64,000 bases of DNA from Nocardia sp. (GCF_025465275.1 NZ_JAODNK010000153.1:62001-126000), one strand, 5' to 3'; positions 17,828-26,477 are shown, numbered from the stretch's first letter. Program-made: numbers and translations. Notes: a model not told the origin generated them from the sequence alone.

Positions 17828-18277
17828 ATGGAAGCGCGTATGAAGAGCGTGGCGAGTCTCGACTTGATCACCGGGATCGAGCATCTCCAGAAGGCGATTC
17901 ACGCCGGAGGCGTCGACCCGCTCGTGCTCGAGTTGGTTCATCTGCGGGCCAGCCAGATCAACGGCTGCAGCCCGTGTGTGTTCGCTGGCGTCCAGTCGGC
18001 GAAGGGGCATGGAGAGACCGAGGAGCGGCTGCACAGCGTGGTGGCCTGGCGCGAGACCCCGTTCTTCACCGAGGAGGAGCGGGCAGCGCTCGCGCTGACC
18101 GAGGCCGCCACCCGGATCCAGGACGGCTCGCCGGGCGTGACGGACGAGATTTGGGAGGCTGCTGCCGCTCACTTCGACGAGAAGCAGATCTTTTCGATCA
18201 TCCTGAACATCGCGATCACCAATTTCTTCAACCGGATCAATCACACGATCCGGGAGCCGGGCGGCAAGACCTGGTGA
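17828..18277 (+). CDS. AhpD-like / carboxymuconolactone decarboxylase family protein
   Basis: A 149-residue protein beginning MEARMKS, the usual N-terminus of this family. The redox motif ASQINGCSPCVFAG holds the CxxC pair, followed by EERLHSVVAWRETPFFTEEERAALALTEA, the family signature. It is likely a peroxidase-type alkylhydroperoxidase that reduces peroxides using the two cysteines. The frame also opens at 17777, but that ATG lies within the operator palindrome, so 17828 is preferred. It heads a probable two-gene unit with the RidA-type gene 52 bases downstream and is divergent from the cysteine-tailed MarR. Confidence 0.85.
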   Translation: MEARMKSVASLDLITGIEHLQKAIHAGGVDPLVLELVHLRASQINGCSPCVFAGVQSAKGHGETEERLHSVVAWRETPFFTEEERAALALTEAATRIQDGSPGVTDEIWEAAAAHFDEKQIFSIILNIAITNFFNRINHTIREPGGKTW

Positions 18278-18329
18278 AGCTGGATCTGCGACCCACAGAC
18301 CACGGCCTGACGCTCCAACGGAGGCTTCG

Positions 18330-18737
18330 ATGCCAGTGACCACGATCAACCCGCCGGGGCTGCCCACCCCGAACGGCTACGCCCACGTCTCGGCGGCGAC
18401 AGGTTCGCGACTGATCCATATAGCCGGGCAGGCGGCCCATGACCCCGACGGCACTATCGTCGGCCCGGGAGACCTCATCGCTCAAACCGAACGCGCGCTC
18501 GGCAACGTGGCGATCGCGCTCGCCGCGGCCGAAGCCACCTTCGACGACGTTGTGAATCTGACGTTCTATGTTCCCAACTGGGACGAATCCAAGTACCCGG
18601 CTCTGGCCGAAGGCATCCGAGCCGCGGCAACCGCGCTGGGCATCAACCCGATCAAACCCGGTGCCCTGGTCGGTGTCGCCAGCCTCGGCCGTCCCGAATG
18701 GCTGATCGAGATATCCGCCACCGCCGTGACTACGTAA
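18330..18737 (+). CDS. RidA/YjgF-family protein
   Basis: A 135-residue protein of the YjgF/YER057c/UK114 family, which is typically a trimeric enamine/imine deaminase. Family features include HIAGQAAHDPDGTIVGPGDL and LTFYVPNWDES. The C-terminal strand ends in EISATAV, where most catalytic members have an Arg inside the cleft (RVEIE...A), and here GRPEWLIEISATAV lacks that Arg, so deaminase activity is uncertain. GGAGG precedes the ATG. It follows the AhpD-like gene and may belong to the same oxidant-response unit. Confidence 0.85.
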   Translation: MPVTTINPPGLPTPNGYAHVSAATGSRLIHIAGQAAHDPDGTIVGPGDLIAQTERALGNVAIALAAAEATFDDVVNLTFYVPNWDESKYPALAEGIRAAATALGINPIKPGALVGVASLGRPEWLIEISATAVTT

Positions 18738-18934
18738 CTGGTCGCCGAGTTGTATCGCAATGCGGACCCGCGCCAACGAGGACCGGTTGGCCGCGGGGCT
18801 GTCGGAGGAGGTATGTCCGGTCATTTTGCGCGAGGAGCAGCTGTGGGAAGCGGTGCCGATGCCATCTCGGCCCCGGCAACGCCCAAATGCCGAAGAACGT
18901 GCGTTGCACTGCCGGTGGAGCGGAACCGCGGGAT
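18738..18934. other. Intergenic stretch with weak coding signal
   Basis: A + frame from an ATG at 18760 encodes about 35 residues with good GC3 (ANEDRLAAGLSEEVCPVIL) and then loses protein-like character and runs into the antisense of the quinone oxidoreductase. It has no ribosome site I trust and matches no family I recognise, so it is not called as a gene. Confidence 0.2.
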
Positions 18935-19837
18935 TCAGGCGGTCTGCACGATTACCCGGCCTAGATTGCGGCGGGATTCGATGAGTTCGACTGCCTTGTT
19001 GATGTTTTCCAGGGGGAAGACGGTGTGGTGGGGGCGTAAATGCCCTGCGGACAACAACTCCCAGAGTTCGGACCGGTAAGAGTCGATGAGGTCAGGGCGG
19101 GTGCGGCTGAGCATGCCTACCGAGAAACCGGTGACGGTCTTCAGGTGGGCTAGCAGGCTGTTTACGTCGACTGAGCCGCCGCCTGCGCTGTAGGCAACCA
19201 GGTGGCCTTGCGGCGCAAGGGTTTCTACGCTGCGCTGGAGGAGGTCGCCGCCTACACCATCCAGGACGATGTCGACTGATTCGGTCCATGGCTCGTCGTA
19301 GGTGATTACCGCGTCGGCTCCGCAGTCGCGCAGGAATTCCGCCTTGTCGGCGGAGCGGACCGCTGCCACGACTCGCGATGCGCCCAGTGCTTTCGCCAAT
19401 TGCACTGCGAGATGGCCGCTTCCGCTGGCGGCGGCGGTGATCAGCACCGACTCCCCCGCGGTGAATCGGCCGGCGCGCAGCGCACCCAGGGCTACCAGGC
19501 CGCCGCGCACTACGGCGAGGGCGTCGGCGGACTGCACCCCGGCGGGGATCTCGGTCATCAATGCCGGTGCGGCCAGGACGTATTCGGCGTGGGCGCCGGC
19601 GAACACTACGCCGCCGACGCGCTTGCCGATCCAGTCGGGCGCGACCTCCGGCCCGGCGGCGGCGACGGTGCCGACGATCTCCGCGCCCGGATCGGAACTG
19701 CTGTCCGCCTTGATCATTCGGATCATGCCGAGGTGGACGCCGGCCAGCTGGGTCCGGATCAGCAGCTGGCCCGGACCGGGCACCGGTTCCGGCACGGTGA
19801 GCTGTGCCGGATGGCCGGAGAAGTGAATCTTGCGCAC
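18935..19837 (-). CDS. Zinc-independent quinone oxidoreductase-like MDR protein
   Basis: A 300-residue medium-chain dehydrogenase/reductase. It has an N-terminal GroES-like half (PGQLLIRTQLAGVHLGMIR) and a Rossmann half with GESVLITAAASGSGHLAVQLAKALGA, an AAxGxxG-type nucleotide loop typical of NADPH quinone oxidoreductases. The zinc ligands of alcohol dehydrogenases are absent. The start is GTG at 19837 with GAAGGGG upstream. A dyad at 19859-19879 lies just upstream of the start and may be its operator. The substrate is unknown; reduction of quinones or enones is the usual role. Confidence 0.87.
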   Translation of the reverse strand: MRKIHFSGHPAQLTVPEPVPGPGQLLIRTQLAGVHLGMIRMIKADSSSDPGAEIVGTVAAAGPEVAPDWIGKRVGGVVFAGAHAEYVLAAPALMTEIPAGVQSADALAVVRGGLVALGALRAGRFTAGESVLITAAASGSGHLAVQLAKALGASRVVAAVRSADKAEFLRDCGADAVITYDEPWTESVDIVLDGVGGDLLQRSVETLAPQGHLVAYSAGGGSVDVNSLLAHLKTVTGFSVGMLSRTRPDLIDSYRSELWELLSAGHLRPHHTVFPLENINKAVELIESRRNLGRVIVQTA

Positions 19838-19858
19838 GTCGGTGCCCCTTCAGTCCTT

Positions 19859-19879
19859 ATCTTGTAACGGACACAAGAT
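19859..19879. promoter_or_regulatory. Inverted repeat upstream of quinone oxidoreductase
   Basis: ATCTTGT (19859-19865) and ACAAGAT (19873-19879) form a 7-base inverted repeat with a 7-base spacer, 22 bases before the GTG of the oxidoreductase. This looks like a repressor site for an HxlR-, MarR- or TetR-type sensor encoded elsewhere. Confidence 0.4.
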
Positions 19880-19916
19880 TAGGCTGAATATAATTCGTGT
19901 GTCAAACCTAAATTTG

Positions 19917-21653
19917 TCAGCTGGAGATCGTCGCTTCCTCGGCCACGTTGTGCGCCTTGGAACCCCAGCCCACGTGCGCCTCGGCGCGCATGCGTTCGAC
20001 CATGTGCGGGTAGTGCAGCTCGAACGCGGGACGCTCGGAGCGGATGCGCGGGAGCTCGTAGAAGTTGTGCCGCGGGGGCGGGCAGGAAGTTGCCCACTCC
20101 AGGGAGTTGCCGTAGCCCCACGGATCGTCGACCGTGACCACCTCGCCGTAGCGGTAGCTCTTGAAGACGTTCCACACGAACGGCAGCATCGACGCACCGA
20201 GGATGAAGGAGCCGATGGTGGAAATGGTGTTCAGCGTGGTGAATCCGTCGCTCGGCAGGTAGTCGGCGTAGCGGCGCGGCATGCCCTCGTTGCCCAGCCA
20301 GTGCTGCACCAGGAAGGTGGTGTGGAAGCCGACGAAGGTCGCCCAGAAGTGCCACTTGCCCAGGCGCTCGTCCAAGAGGCGGCCGCTCATCTTCGGGAAC
20401 CAGAAGTAGATGCCCGCGAAGGTGGCGAACACGATGGTGCCGAAGAGCACGTAGTGGAAGTGCGCGACCACGAAATAGCTGTCGGAGACATGGAAGTCGA
20501 TCGGCGGGGCGGCCAGGATGACGCCCGACAGACCACCGAAGAGGAAGGTCACCAGGAAGCCGATGGACCACAGCATGGGTGTTTCGAAGGTCAGCTGACC
20601 CCGCCACATGGTGCCGATCCAGTTGAAGAACTTCACGCCCGTGGGCACGGCGATGAGAAAGGTCATGAACGAGAAGTACGGCAGCAGAACCGATCCCGTC
20701 GCATACATGTGATGCGCCCACACCGCGATGGACAGCGCCGCAATACCCAGGGTCGCGTACACCAGCGTGGTGTAACCGAAGATCGGCTTACGCGAGAACA
20801 CCGGGTAGATCTCCGAGACGATGCCGAAGAACGGCAGCGCGATGATGTACACCTCGGGATGGCCGAAGTACCAGAACAAATGCTGGTACAGGATGGCCCC
20901 GCCATTGGCCGGGTCATAGATGTGTCCGCCCAGGTGCCGGTCGTAGGCGAGCCCGAACAGCGCCGCGGTCAGCAGCGGGAAGGCCAGCAGGATAAGCACA
21001 CTGGTGACGGCGATGTTCCAGGTGAAGATGGGCATCCGGAACATGGTCATGCCGGGGCAGCGCAGGCAGACCACCGTGGTGAGCATGTTGACACCACCGA
21101 GGATGGTGCCCAGACCCGAGACCGCCAGACCCAGAATCCACAGATCTCCACCCACACCCGGCGCGTGCACGATGTCCGAGAGCGGCGTGTACGCGGTCCA
21201 GCCGAAGTCGGCCGCGCCACCGGGAGTCACGAAGCCGGCGGTGGCCATCGACGCACCGAACAGGTACAGCCAGTAACTGAAGGCGTTCAGTCGCGGGAAG
21301 GCCACATCGGGCGCGCCGATCTGCAAGGGCAGGATCAGATTCGCGAAGCCGAACACGATGGCCGTCGCATAGAACAGCAGCATGATCGTGCCGTGCATGG
21401 TGAACAGCTGATTGAACTGCTCCGTCGACAGGAACTGCATGCCCGGCCGGGCCAGCTCCGCGCGCATGAGCAGAGCCAATAGACCGCCGATGAGGAAGAA
21501 CGAAATCGCGGTGGTGATGTACATGACGCCCAGTACCTTGGGGTCGGTTGTCGTCACCGCCTTGTAGATGAACGAACCTTTGGGGCCCAGCCGCGCCGGG
21601 TAGGGCCGAGCGGCCTCCAGTCCCGGTTCCGGCTTGGGAGCTACGGCAGTCAC
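19917..21653 (-). CDS. ctaD: Cytochrome c oxidase subunit I (aa3-type)
   Basis: A 578-residue heme-copper oxidase subunit I with 12 predicted membrane helices. Visible hallmarks: the low-spin heme His in FTMHGTIMLLFY near 88, FGHPEVYIIALPFFG (CuB His and the His-Tyr crosslink) near 265, HHMY (CuB His pair), and VAHFHYVLFG (heme a3 and heme a His) near 395. It catalyses oxygen reduction and proton pumping in the plasma membrane. Two GTG codons lie after GAGGAGG; the one at 21653 has better spacing than 21656. Other oxidase subunits are not adjacent, as is usual for ctaD in mycolata. Confidence 0.97.
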   Translation of the reverse strand: MTAVAPKPEPGLEAARPYPARLGPKGSFIYKAVTTTDPKVLGVMYITTAISFFLIGGLLALLMRAELARPGMQFLSTEQFNQLFTMHGTIMLLFYATAIVFGFANLILPLQIGAPDVAFPRLNAFSYWLYLFGASMATAGFVTPGGAADFGWTAYTPLSDIVHAPGVGGDLWILGLAVSGLGTILGGVNMLTTVVCLRCPGMTMFRMPIFTWNIAVTSVLILLAFPLLTAALFGLAYDRHLGGHIYDPANGGAILYQHLFWYFGHPEVYIIALPFFGIVSEIYPVFSRKPIFGYTTLVYATLGIAALSIAVWAHHMYATGSVLLPYFSFMTFLIAVPTGVKFFNWIGTMWRGQLTFETPMLWSIGFLVTFLFGGLSGVILAAPPIDFHVSDSYFVVAHFHYVLFGTIVFATFAGIYFWFPKMSGRLLDERLGKWHFWATFVGFHTTFLVQHWLGNEGMPRRYADYLPSDGFTTLNTISTIGSFILGASMLPFVWNVFKSYRYGEVVTVDDPWGYGNSLEWATSCPPPRHNFYELPRIRSERPAFELHYPHMVERMRAEAHVGWGSKAHNVAEEATISS

Positions 21654-21656
21654 CAC

Positions 21657-22012
21657 ATCCTCCTCGAGGTCGGTCCGCAGCTGGTTCTATCTGCTCCGGA
21701 ACCCACGATGAACGGGGTCAGCGTACTCACAGCTATTCGATTCTGGCAGAGAACACTCCGGCCGGGCAGTCACTCCGCCGGATTCGGCTCCGGCGGATTT
21801 GGAATCATATTGAGTCGGTGCCGATGGCAAGCGGATCGATGTTCGATAATGTCGGCGTGGTGGAAGTCCCGGAATCGTCCTCGGATCGGCTACCCGCGGC
21901 TGCGGACAACCCGGTCGCCGGTTCGCTCGAACAGGTCTTGGCGCGAAGTTCATCGCCAATTCACCCCCCGACCTCACGAAAATCTCATATGAAGCGCTTC
22001 ACTATCGGAACC
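21657..22012. other. Intergenic region between ctaD and a secreted-protein gene
   Basis: This stretch of about 350 bases holds the promoters of two divergent genes. A + frame opens at 21818 and reads in frame into the secreted protein, but its extra 65 residues lack a signal-peptide character. CACTAT at 22000-22005, seven bases before the ATG at 22013, is a likely -10 element for a leaderless transcript. I see nothing else. Confidence 0.4.
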
Positions 22013-22414
22013 ATGAGTCGATCGCTCCGCACCCGCATCACCACCGCTGTCGTGATCGGGACACTCGGCACCCTGCTCGCCGCCGGCGCGGCTACCGCCA
22101 ACAGCGAGCCCAAGGCCGTCATCCAGGGCCGCAGCACCGTCACCGCGCACGTCACCGGCGAGAAGACCGGCGCACGCTGTCAGATCGCGGGTAAGGACAT
22201 CGCCGGACCCTGGGGATCGGTGGACGCCGCGGGCGCCGTGGACCTGACACTCGGCTCGATTCGCACCGATACCAAGCGGATTCGCGTCATCTGCGAGGAC
22301 CCCAAGCGCGGCGACAGCTCACTGCACACGGTGCGTTCCGATCGGGTCAGCTACGACGGTGCGCTGTCACCGCTGCGGCAGATCATCAACAGCACGTTCT
22401 TCGAACTGCGCTGA
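22013..22414 (+). CDS. Small secreted protein of unknown function
   Basis: A 133-residue protein with a clear signal peptide: MSRSLRTR, a hydrophobic core VVIGTLGTLLAAGAATA, and likely cleavage near ATA-NS at about residue 29. The mature part has two cysteines (GARCQIAG and RVICEDPK) that could form one disulfide, and a beta-rich character with repeated VTAHVTGEKTG-like segments. The family is not recognised. An in-frame ATG at 21989 is an alternative start; 22013 is preferred because it gives a normal signal peptide and a -10 hexamer sits 7 bases upstream. Confidence 0.6.
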   Translation: MSRSLRTRITTAVVIGTLGTLLAAGAATANSEPKAVIQGRSTVTAHVTGEKTGARCQIAGKDIAGPWGSVDAAGAVDLTLGSIRTDTKRIRVICEDPKRGDSSLHTVRSDRVSYDGALSPLRQIINSTFFELR

Positions 22415-22429
22415 CGTCCGAAACGCTCC

Positions 22430-23281
22430 TCAGGCGACACGCGCCGCGGCCACCGCGGCACGTACCGCCGGGGCTGTTTCGACGGCGAACCGCATTGTCG
22501 CCCTTTCCCCGTCCGGGTCGACCGGTAGCAGGAATTCGCTGATGCCGTGTGCCAGGGCCACCTCCGCGAGCTGCGCGACCGGCATGGACGGATCGATCAC
22601 ATAGGCGCGGTGGATGAGCGCGGGCACCCGGCCCGCCTCCCGGGCGCCGGTATCGATGGACGACATCAGTCCGGCGAGCAGATCCGGTGGGGCGTAGGAG
22701 AATCCGCCGAGCCAGCCGTCGGCCAGTTCACCGGTCAGACGCAGCGCACGGGGACCGTAGACGCCCAGCCAGATGCCCACCCGATGTGCGGGGGCCGGTC
22801 CGGCTTTGGCGCCGTGCAGCGAGTAGAACTCGCCTTCGAGGTACGGGCGGCCGTCGCCCCACACCGCACGTATGACCCCCACCGCCTCACGCAGAGCGGT
22901 CAGCGCCTGTCCCGGCGTACGCCGCTGACCGCCCATGGCTTCGATGGCGTCCCAGAACGCGCCCGCGCCCAGGCCCAGTTCCACCCGGCCGCCGCTGAGC
23001 AGATCCAGGCTGGCCGCGCTGCGCGCCAGGACGGCGGGCGGGCGCAGCGGCAGATTGGCCACCGCGGGCATGAGGGTGAGGGTGCGGGTCATGGCGGCGA
23101 CGTAGGACAGCAGCGTCCAGGTGTCCAGGAAGGCGGGCTGATACGGATGATCTTGAACCGCCAGCACTTCCAGCCCGGCGGTGGCATCGGCGCGCTGAAT
23201 GAGCCGCAGCAGCGACGGCCCCCGCGCCGCCTCGGGCGGAACGAAGATCCCGAACCTCAGCTCATGCCCGTAGTCAGCCAT
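22430..23281 (-). CDS. LLM-class F420-type oxidoreductase
   Basis: A 283-residue luciferase-like oxidoreductase. Features: FGIFVPPEAARG at the N-terminus, LEVLAVQDHPYQPAFLDTWTLLSYVAAMTRTLTLMPAV around residues 35-75, and SGGRVELGLGAGAFWDA near 100, the conserved F420/FMN-binding strand. The frame continues upstream to 23326, but the ATG at 23281 (MADYGHEL) fits the family start. It converges on the small secreted protein gene with a 15-base gap. The substrate is unknown. Confidence 0.87.
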   Translation of the reverse strand: MADYGHELRFGIFVPPEAARGPSLLRLIQRADATAGLEVLAVQDHPYQPAFLDTWTLLSYVAAMTRTLTLMPAVANLPLRPPAVLARSAASLDLLSGGRVELGLGAGAFWDAIEAMGGQRRTPGQALTALREAVGVIRAVWGDGRPYLEGEFYSLHGAKAGPAPAHRVGIWLGVYGPRALRLTGELADGWLGGFSYAPPDLLAGLMSSIDTGAREAGRVPALIHRAYVIDPSMPVAQLAEVALAHGISEFLLPVDPDGERATMRFAVETAPAVRAAVAAARVA

Positions 23282-23429
23282 AGCAAATTTCAAGCTACGC
23301 CGATCTGACCTGCGGTTCCGGCACACCCCCGTCCTTTCGGCGAGTCGGTCCCGGCCGCGCGAGGCGCGGTCGCCACCCGATCGTGATCAATCGGGAACCT
23401 GATTCCATAATCGTTGGCAGGCAACGGAT

Positions 23430-23442
23430 TACAATCGATCAG
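23430..23442 (+). promoter_or_regulatory. Leaderless-type -10 element
   Basis: TACAAT at 23430-23435 is followed by seven bases and then GTG at 23443. This TANNNT-7-GTG spacing is the mycobacterial leaderless promoter pattern and places the transcription start at the start codon. Confidence 0.5.
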
Positions 23443-24195
23443 GTGCAGCCCCACCATTCCGTGGACGCCGCCCGTAAACATCTGACGGCGGTGGATCCCG
23501 CAGCCCTGCGTCATGCGCGAGACCGATTGGCCGAGACCGGAATCGCGCGCCTGGGGTTCCTGCTGCCCTACCAGGTCAAGCGGGCGCTGGCGGCCGAGGC
23601 GCTGACCATGCTCGATCATCATCAATCCTGGGTCGCGCCCGGCGCCGAGGCTCCCGAGCGGCATGCGATCGACCTCAGCCCGCGGGAAGTCGATGCGCGC
23701 AGCCAATGCATTCCGCAGTTGTACGACTGTGAACTGTTGCGGCACAGTCTCACTACCGTGGCGACGGAGCCGGTGCTACCGTGCCCGGCGCCGCACCGGT
23801 ATGTGGTGCAGCGTCGGCAGCACGACGATGCGGCCGGCCAATGGCATTGGGATGATTACGCTTTCGCACTGATCCTGGTGGTGGAGTGCCCGCCGCTCGA
23901 AGAAGGCGGGTTCGTGCAGACGGTGGCGCATACGCGGCGGGACTGGGATCACTCCGATGTGTATCGCACCCTCACCCGCAATCCCATTCAGTCCTGGGAA
24001 CTGCAACCCCTCGACCTCTACCTGATGCGCGCCGACACCACCCTGCACCGGGTGCATCCGTTCGCACACGGCCGCCGCACCATTGTCGGCATGTCCTTCG
24101 CGTCGATCGACGATCTGGGGCGCGAGCAAACTCATGGCACACCCGCCGAAGGTTTGCTTTCCGAAGTTCGGGTTATAACGAAACAAGCACAGTGA
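23443..24195 (+). CDS. Putative Fe(II)/2-oxoglutarate-dependent oxygenase
   Basis: A 250-residue protein with a jelly-roll iron-site pattern: GQWHWDDYAFALILVVECP gives the HxD pair near residue 135, and LHRVHPFAHGRRTIVGMSFAS gives the distal His and a following Arg for 2-oxoglutarate. The HWDDYxF motif and overall length recall the ArpA/HalD-like oxygenase group, an inference from memory. The start is set at GTG 23443 because of the -10 element; an in-frame ATG at 23383 is an alternative. There is no ribosome site. The substrate is unknown, possibly a free or tethered amino acid. No pathway partners are adjacent. Confidence 0.65.
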   Translation: MQPHHSVDAARKHLTAVDPAALRHARDRLAETGIARLGFLLPYQVKRALAAEALTMLDHHQSWVAPGAEAPERHAIDLSPREVDARSQCIPQLYDCELLRHSLTTVATEPVLPCPAPHRYVVQRRQHDDAAGQWHWDDYAFALILVVECPPLEEGGFVQTVAHTRRDWDHSDVYRTLTRNPIQSWELQPLDLYLMRADTTLHRVHPFAHGRRTIVGMSFASIDDLGREQTHGTPAEGLLSEVRVITKQAQ

Positions 24196-24308
24196 TAACC
24201 TAATTCACCGTCAACGCAGCGGGGGGCAGCGTCGCTCGACCGTATCTCCCTGGGCAGTTGTGCGTGCCGTTTGTCGAACAGCGCTGCCCCACCGGTTAGG
24301 CGAAACCG

Positions 24309-25676
24309 ATGGACCTTCTGAACCCTCTCGACGCTATTTTCCTTGCCATCGAATCCCGCGAACATCCGATGCACGTGGGTGGTCTGCAACTGTTCGAACC
24401 GCCCGCCGACGCGGGACCGGAATTCGTGCACGACCTCTACACGGCCATGTCCGCCTCCACCGAGGTGCGCACCCGCTTCCGCAGACAGCCCAGCCGCACG
24501 CTGGGCGGCTTCTCCAGCCTGTCCTGGTCGCATGCCGAGCAGGTCGATCTGGGCTATCACCTGCGGCGCAGCGCGCTGCCGGCGCCCGGCGGCATGGACG
24601 ATCTGCTGGATCTCACCGAACGACTACACGGCATCCTGCTCGACCGGCACCGGCCGCTGTGGGAGGCCCGGCTCATCGAGGGCCTCGACGACGGGCGCTT
24701 CGCGCTCTATATAAAAATGCATCACGCACTGATCGACGGCGTGTCCGCCATGCGGTTGCTGCAGCGCACCCTCACGGACGATCCGCTGGATTCGCAGGTG
24801 CGGGTGCCGTGGGGCACCGCGCCCATCCGCGAAAGCGCCGAACTCGCGGGCGTCGAACGCACCAGCTCGTGGCAGCAGTTGCGAAAAGCCTTGCCGCGCA
24901 TGGTCCGTAGCACCGCATCGATTGCCGCGCCGTTGCGCGGGGCCATCGACGGCCGGCTCACCATGCCGATGACCGCGCCGCGCACCATGTTCAATGTGTC
25001 GATCGGCGGGGCGCGGCGCATTGCCGTGCGCTCCTGGCCACTGGAGCGCATCAACCGGGTGCGCCAGGCCACCGGCGCGACCGTCAATGATGTGGTGCTG
25101 GCCATGAGCGCCGCCGCCCTGCGCACCTACCTCATCGAGCACGACGGGCTGCCGCCCGAACCGCTCATCGCCATGGTGCCGGTGAATATTCGCACCGCCG
25201 CCGAGGCCGACGCCTCCGAAGGCAATATGGTCGCCGCCTGCCTGGCGAATCTGGCCACCCACCTGGATGATCCGATGGCGCGGCTGACGGCGATCAGCAC
25301 TTCCATGCGCGAGGCCAAACAGGTCTTCACCCAACTGCCGAAGCTGGAAGCCATGGCGCTCTCGGCACTGCTCATGTCGCCGCTGGGCGTCTCGCTGATT
25401 CCCGGGTTCGAGGCGCTGCCGCGCATGCCGTTCAATCTCGTCATCTCGAATGTGCCGGGGCCGCGTAAACCGGTCTACATGCAGGGCGCGCGACTGGACA
25501 GCAACTACCCGCTGTCGATTCCGTTCGAATCGCAGGCCATGAACATCACGCTGACCACCAATGGCGAGAACCTCGATTTCGGCTTTGTCGGCTGCCGCCG
25601 CACCGTGCCGGATCTGGACCGGCTGCCCGCGCATATGGAGGACGGGCTGGCCGAACTGGAGCGGGCCATCGCCTGA
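24309..25676 (+). CDS. WS/DGAT wax ester synthase/diacylglycerol acyltransferase
   Basis: A 455-residue acyltransferase. The catalytic HHxxxDG motif is MHHALIDGVSAM near residue 140, and NDVVLAMSAAALR plus PFNLVISNVPGP are conserved C-terminal-half signatures. It transfers acyl groups from acyl-CoA to diacylglycerol or fatty alcohols at the inner membrane face to make storage lipid, as in Tgs proteins of mycobacteria and rhodococci. A pseudouridine synthase gene follows 27 bases after its stop. Confidence 0.93.
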   Translation: MDLLNPLDAIFLAIESREHPMHVGGLQLFEPPADAGPEFVHDLYTAMSASTEVRTRFRRQPSRTLGGFSSLSWSHAEQVDLGYHLRRSALPAPGGMDDLLDLTERLHGILLDRHRPLWEARLIEGLDDGRFALYIKMHHALIDGVSAMRLLQRTLTDDPLDSQVRVPWGTAPIRESAELAGVERTSSWQQLRKALPRMVRSTASIAAPLRGAIDGRLTMPMTAPRTMFNVSIGGARRIAVRSWPLERINRVRQATGATVNDVVLAMSAAALRTYLIEHDGLPPEPLIAMVPVNIRTAAEADASEGNMVAACLANLATHLDDPMARLTAISTSMREAKQVFTQLPKLEAMALSALLMSPLGVSLIPGFEALPRMPFNLVISNVPGPRKPVYMQGARLDSNYPLSIPFESQAMNITLTTNGENLDFGFVGCRRTVPDLDRLPAHMEDGLAELERAIA

Positions 25677-25690
25677 TCGCGGGCGCTCTC

Positions 25691-25703
25691 TACGCTGGAC
25701 CCT
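25691..25703 (+). promoter_or_regulatory. Leaderless-type -10 element
   Basis: TACGCT at 25691-25696 lies exactly seven bases before the GTG at 25704 of the pseudouridine synthase gene, in the short gap after WS/DGAT. This predicts an independent leaderless transcript rather than simple read-through. Confidence 0.5.
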
Positions 25704-26477
25704 GTGGATACGCGTTGGCCCGAACTGCGGAAACAGTGCCTGATCAGTGAGGACGACAATGTCCTCGCGCTCAATAAACCGGCCGGGATCTCGGTCACCG
25801 GCGAGCGCCACGACACCGACATCGTGGAACTCGCCGCCGCACACGGGGAGACGCTGTACCCCGTGCACCGCATCGACAAGGTGACCTCCGGACTGGTGCT
25901 GCTCGCCAAAGAACTGCCGGCGCACGGGCAATTGACCCGGCAGTTCAACAAGCGCACAGCGCAGAAGGCGTATCTGGCGGTCACCACCGGGCCGGTGGGC
26001 CTGCCGGATCACGGCGTCATCGACCTGCCGCTGAGCGTGGGCCGCAAGAACCGGGTGCGAATTGCCGCGCCCCGCGAGAGCATTCAGCGCGACGGCGACA
26101 GCTGGCGGGTGGACGAGCGGGATGTGCTGGCGGGCAAGAACTATCCGTCGGTCACCGAATTCGCGACCCTCGCCCGCACCGAGTCGCACACGGTGCTGGC
26201 ACTACGGCCGATCACCGGGCGGCGGCATCAGATTCGCGTGCACCTGGCCTGGATCGGACATCCCATCGTCGGCGATCCGCTCTTCGACAAGTCCGGTGCG
26301 CATGCCCGCACCTACCTGCATTCGTGGCGCCTGCTGCTGGACGCGGATTGGCGCACTCCCCCGGTGCTCGACCTCGAAGCCGAGCCGGGCCCGGACTTCT
26401 GGACCGTCGGCAAGACCTCGATTACACCCGACCCGGATCAGCTATCAAGGTTCGCGGCCCGTCTCGTTCTGGACTGA
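25704..26477 (+). CDS. RluA-family pseudouridine synthase
   Basis: A 257-residue protein. The active-site motif is YPVHRIDKVTSGLVLLAK near residue 55 (consensus HRLDxxTSG, catalytic Asp), preceded by VLALNKPAGISV and followed by ITGRRHQIRVHLAWIGHPIVGDPLF, which are RluA-type motifs. It isomerises uridine in rRNA or tRNA; the target site cannot be told from sequence. It has no S4 domain. GTG start at 25704 with a leaderless-type -10 element. Confidence 0.92.
   Translation: MDTRWPELRKQCLISEDDNVLALNKPAGISVTGERHDTDIVELAAAHGETLYPVHRIDKVTSGLVLLAKELPAHGQLTRQFNKRTAQKAYLAVTTGPVGLPDHGVIDLPLSVGRKNRVRIAAPRESIQRDGDSWRVDERDVLAGKNYPSVTEFATLARTESHTVLALRPITGRRHQIRVHLAWIGHPIVGDPLFDKSGAHARTYLHSWRLLLDADWRTPPVLDLEAEPGPDFWTVGKTSITPDPDQLSRFAARLVLD

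Noticed and set aside
19877..19916. Possible IdeR/DtxR box (TTAGGCTGAATATAA) between the quinone oxidoreductase and ctaD
   Set aside because: Only the first half-site resembles the iron-box consensus and neither neighbour is an iron-uptake gene.
19830..21482. A 550-codon + strand frame
   Set aside because: It is antisense to the clearly conserved ctaD, with Arg/His/Glu-rich meaningless composition.
24624..26189. A 521-codon minus-strand frame
   Set aside because: It is antisense to the WS/DGAT and pseudouridine synthase genes, both of which have intact catalytic motifs.
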